Shown: positions 4,951 through 5,129 of the stretch, piece by piece
Position numbering within the stretch: the stretch's first letter is position 1
How the letters are laid out: the number at the start of each line of letters is the position of its first letter
DNA from: an uncultured Actinomycetes bacterium
Lineage (GTDB): Bacteria > Actinomycetota > Actinomycetes > S36-B12
Length of the DNA: 5,129 bases
Assembly (NCBI GenBank): GCA_903848435.1
Contig: CAINGG010000066.1
Span: 1 to 5,129 of the forward strand
Direction: 5' to 3'
Position numbers and translations under genes: made by a program
Notes under the pieces: generated by a model
The model's database searches: none
The model's input: the letters and a program-made list of their open reading frames with translations, nothing else
What the model was told of the DNA's origin: nothing

Positions 4951-5129
4951 CGACCCAGTCGAGCAGGAGTCCGAGCGCCTTCTCCCAGCCGACATCGAGC
5001 ATGAGGTCATGGCCGATGCCGGGGAGCCAGACAGGGTCGACGCCGTACGCGCGGGCGGTCTCCTCAACGGCGCGCTCATCGACGACACGATCATCAGGCG
5101 TGCCGACGACGAGCACGGGGCAGCGCACG
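4937..5129 (-). CDS. Alpha/beta hydrolase, C-terminal fragment (5' end outside window)
   Basis: The last 63 complete codons of an alpha/beta-fold hydrolase run in from the right edge and end in TGA at 4939-4937. The visible part has strand CPVLVVG (3-9), the acid-residue turn TPDDRVVD (10-17; Asp13 is the likely catalytic acid) and PGIGHDLML (36-44), with His40 as the likely catalytic histidine. A C-terminal helix ends at WVDERC. The nucleophile elbow (G-x-S-x-G) and oxyanion loop must lie beyond the edge. The first visible complete codon is a GTG valine, but it sits in the middle of the fold and is not taken as a start. The substrate cannot be inferred from this part. The gene overlaps the downstream SCP-like gene by 14 bp, suggesting a two-gene operon. 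Confidence 0.85.
   Translation of the reverse strand, partial: VRCPVLVVGTPDDRVVDERAVEETARAYGVDPVWLPGIGHDLMLDVGWEKALGLLLDWVDERC

Noticed and set aside
4369..5004. 211-codon plus-strand frame covering the transporter end, SCP-like gene and hydrolase end
   Set aside because: Low-complexity Arg/Ala/Gly composition, no motif, and it conflicts with three better supported genes.
4591..5094. Longer version of the SCP-like protein starting at 5094
   Set aside because: The extra 48 residues are Ser/Arg/Pro-rich, unlike the family, and lie fully over the hydrolase's coding sequence in another frame. ATG 4950 gives the normal small size.
5126..5128. GTG as the start of a 63-residue independent protein
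   Set aside because: The codon falls just before a core beta strand, and the sequence matches only the C-terminal part of an alpha/beta hydrolase, so it is an internal valine.
1..5129. Search by eye for tRNA, rRNA, CRISPR repeats, insertion-sequence ends or transposase motifs
   Set aside because: None seen. Coding is nearly continuous, and the only gaps over 50 bp are 2047-2104 and 3131-3268, both described.

Overview
The window comes from a high-GC bacterium, most likely an actinomycete. The evidence is pervasive G/C at third codon positions, several GTG starts, a small single-domain sterol-carrier-type protein of a kind I know mainly from Actinobacteria, and a transporter gene that appears to be leaderless. 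I would lean weakly towards Nocardioidaceae or relatives, but nothing in the window fixes the genus.

Left half, minus strand (3130 down to 1): an ABC importer operon of the polyamine/opine type (PotABCD/YdcSTUV). It is transcribed ATPase (3130-2105), then lipoprotein solute-binding protein (2046-862), then first membrane permease (822-1, cut by the window edge). The second permease of such systems should lie just beyond the left edge. The binding protein resembles E. coli YdcS far more than PotD. The 58-nt gap before it holds a GC-rich hairpin that could set separate expression for the binding protein.

Centre (3131-3268): a 138-bp divergent intergenic region. It holds three of the four CTAG tetranucleotides I found by eye in the window, an imperfect dyad that could be an operator, and a shared CCCCTAGnnT motif in both orientations at plausible -10 positions for the two divergent genes.

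Right half, plus strand (3269-4609): a 446-residue, 12-helix secondary transporter of the GPH/MFS_2 (MelB-like) superfamily branch. Its start is GTG with no usable Shine-Dalgarno. The residues at positions equivalent to key MelB cation and sugar aspartates are not conserved.

Right end, minus strand: the C-terminal 63 residues of an alpha/beta hydrolase (5129-4937), overlapping by 14 bp a 119-residue SCP2-like protein (4950-4591). The latter overlaps the end of the convergent transporter by 19 bp. The region is very compact and has no room for a conventional terminator between the converging genes.

The ABC operon plausibly imports a small cationic amine or similar nitrogen compound. Whether the divergent MFS_2 transporter is functionally linked cannot be told from the sequence. 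I see no mobile element, CRISPR array, tRNA or rRNA, and no clear case for a wholly new system. The least ordinary signals are the divergent promoter architecture, the atypical MFS_2 active-site residues and the internal operon hairpin.
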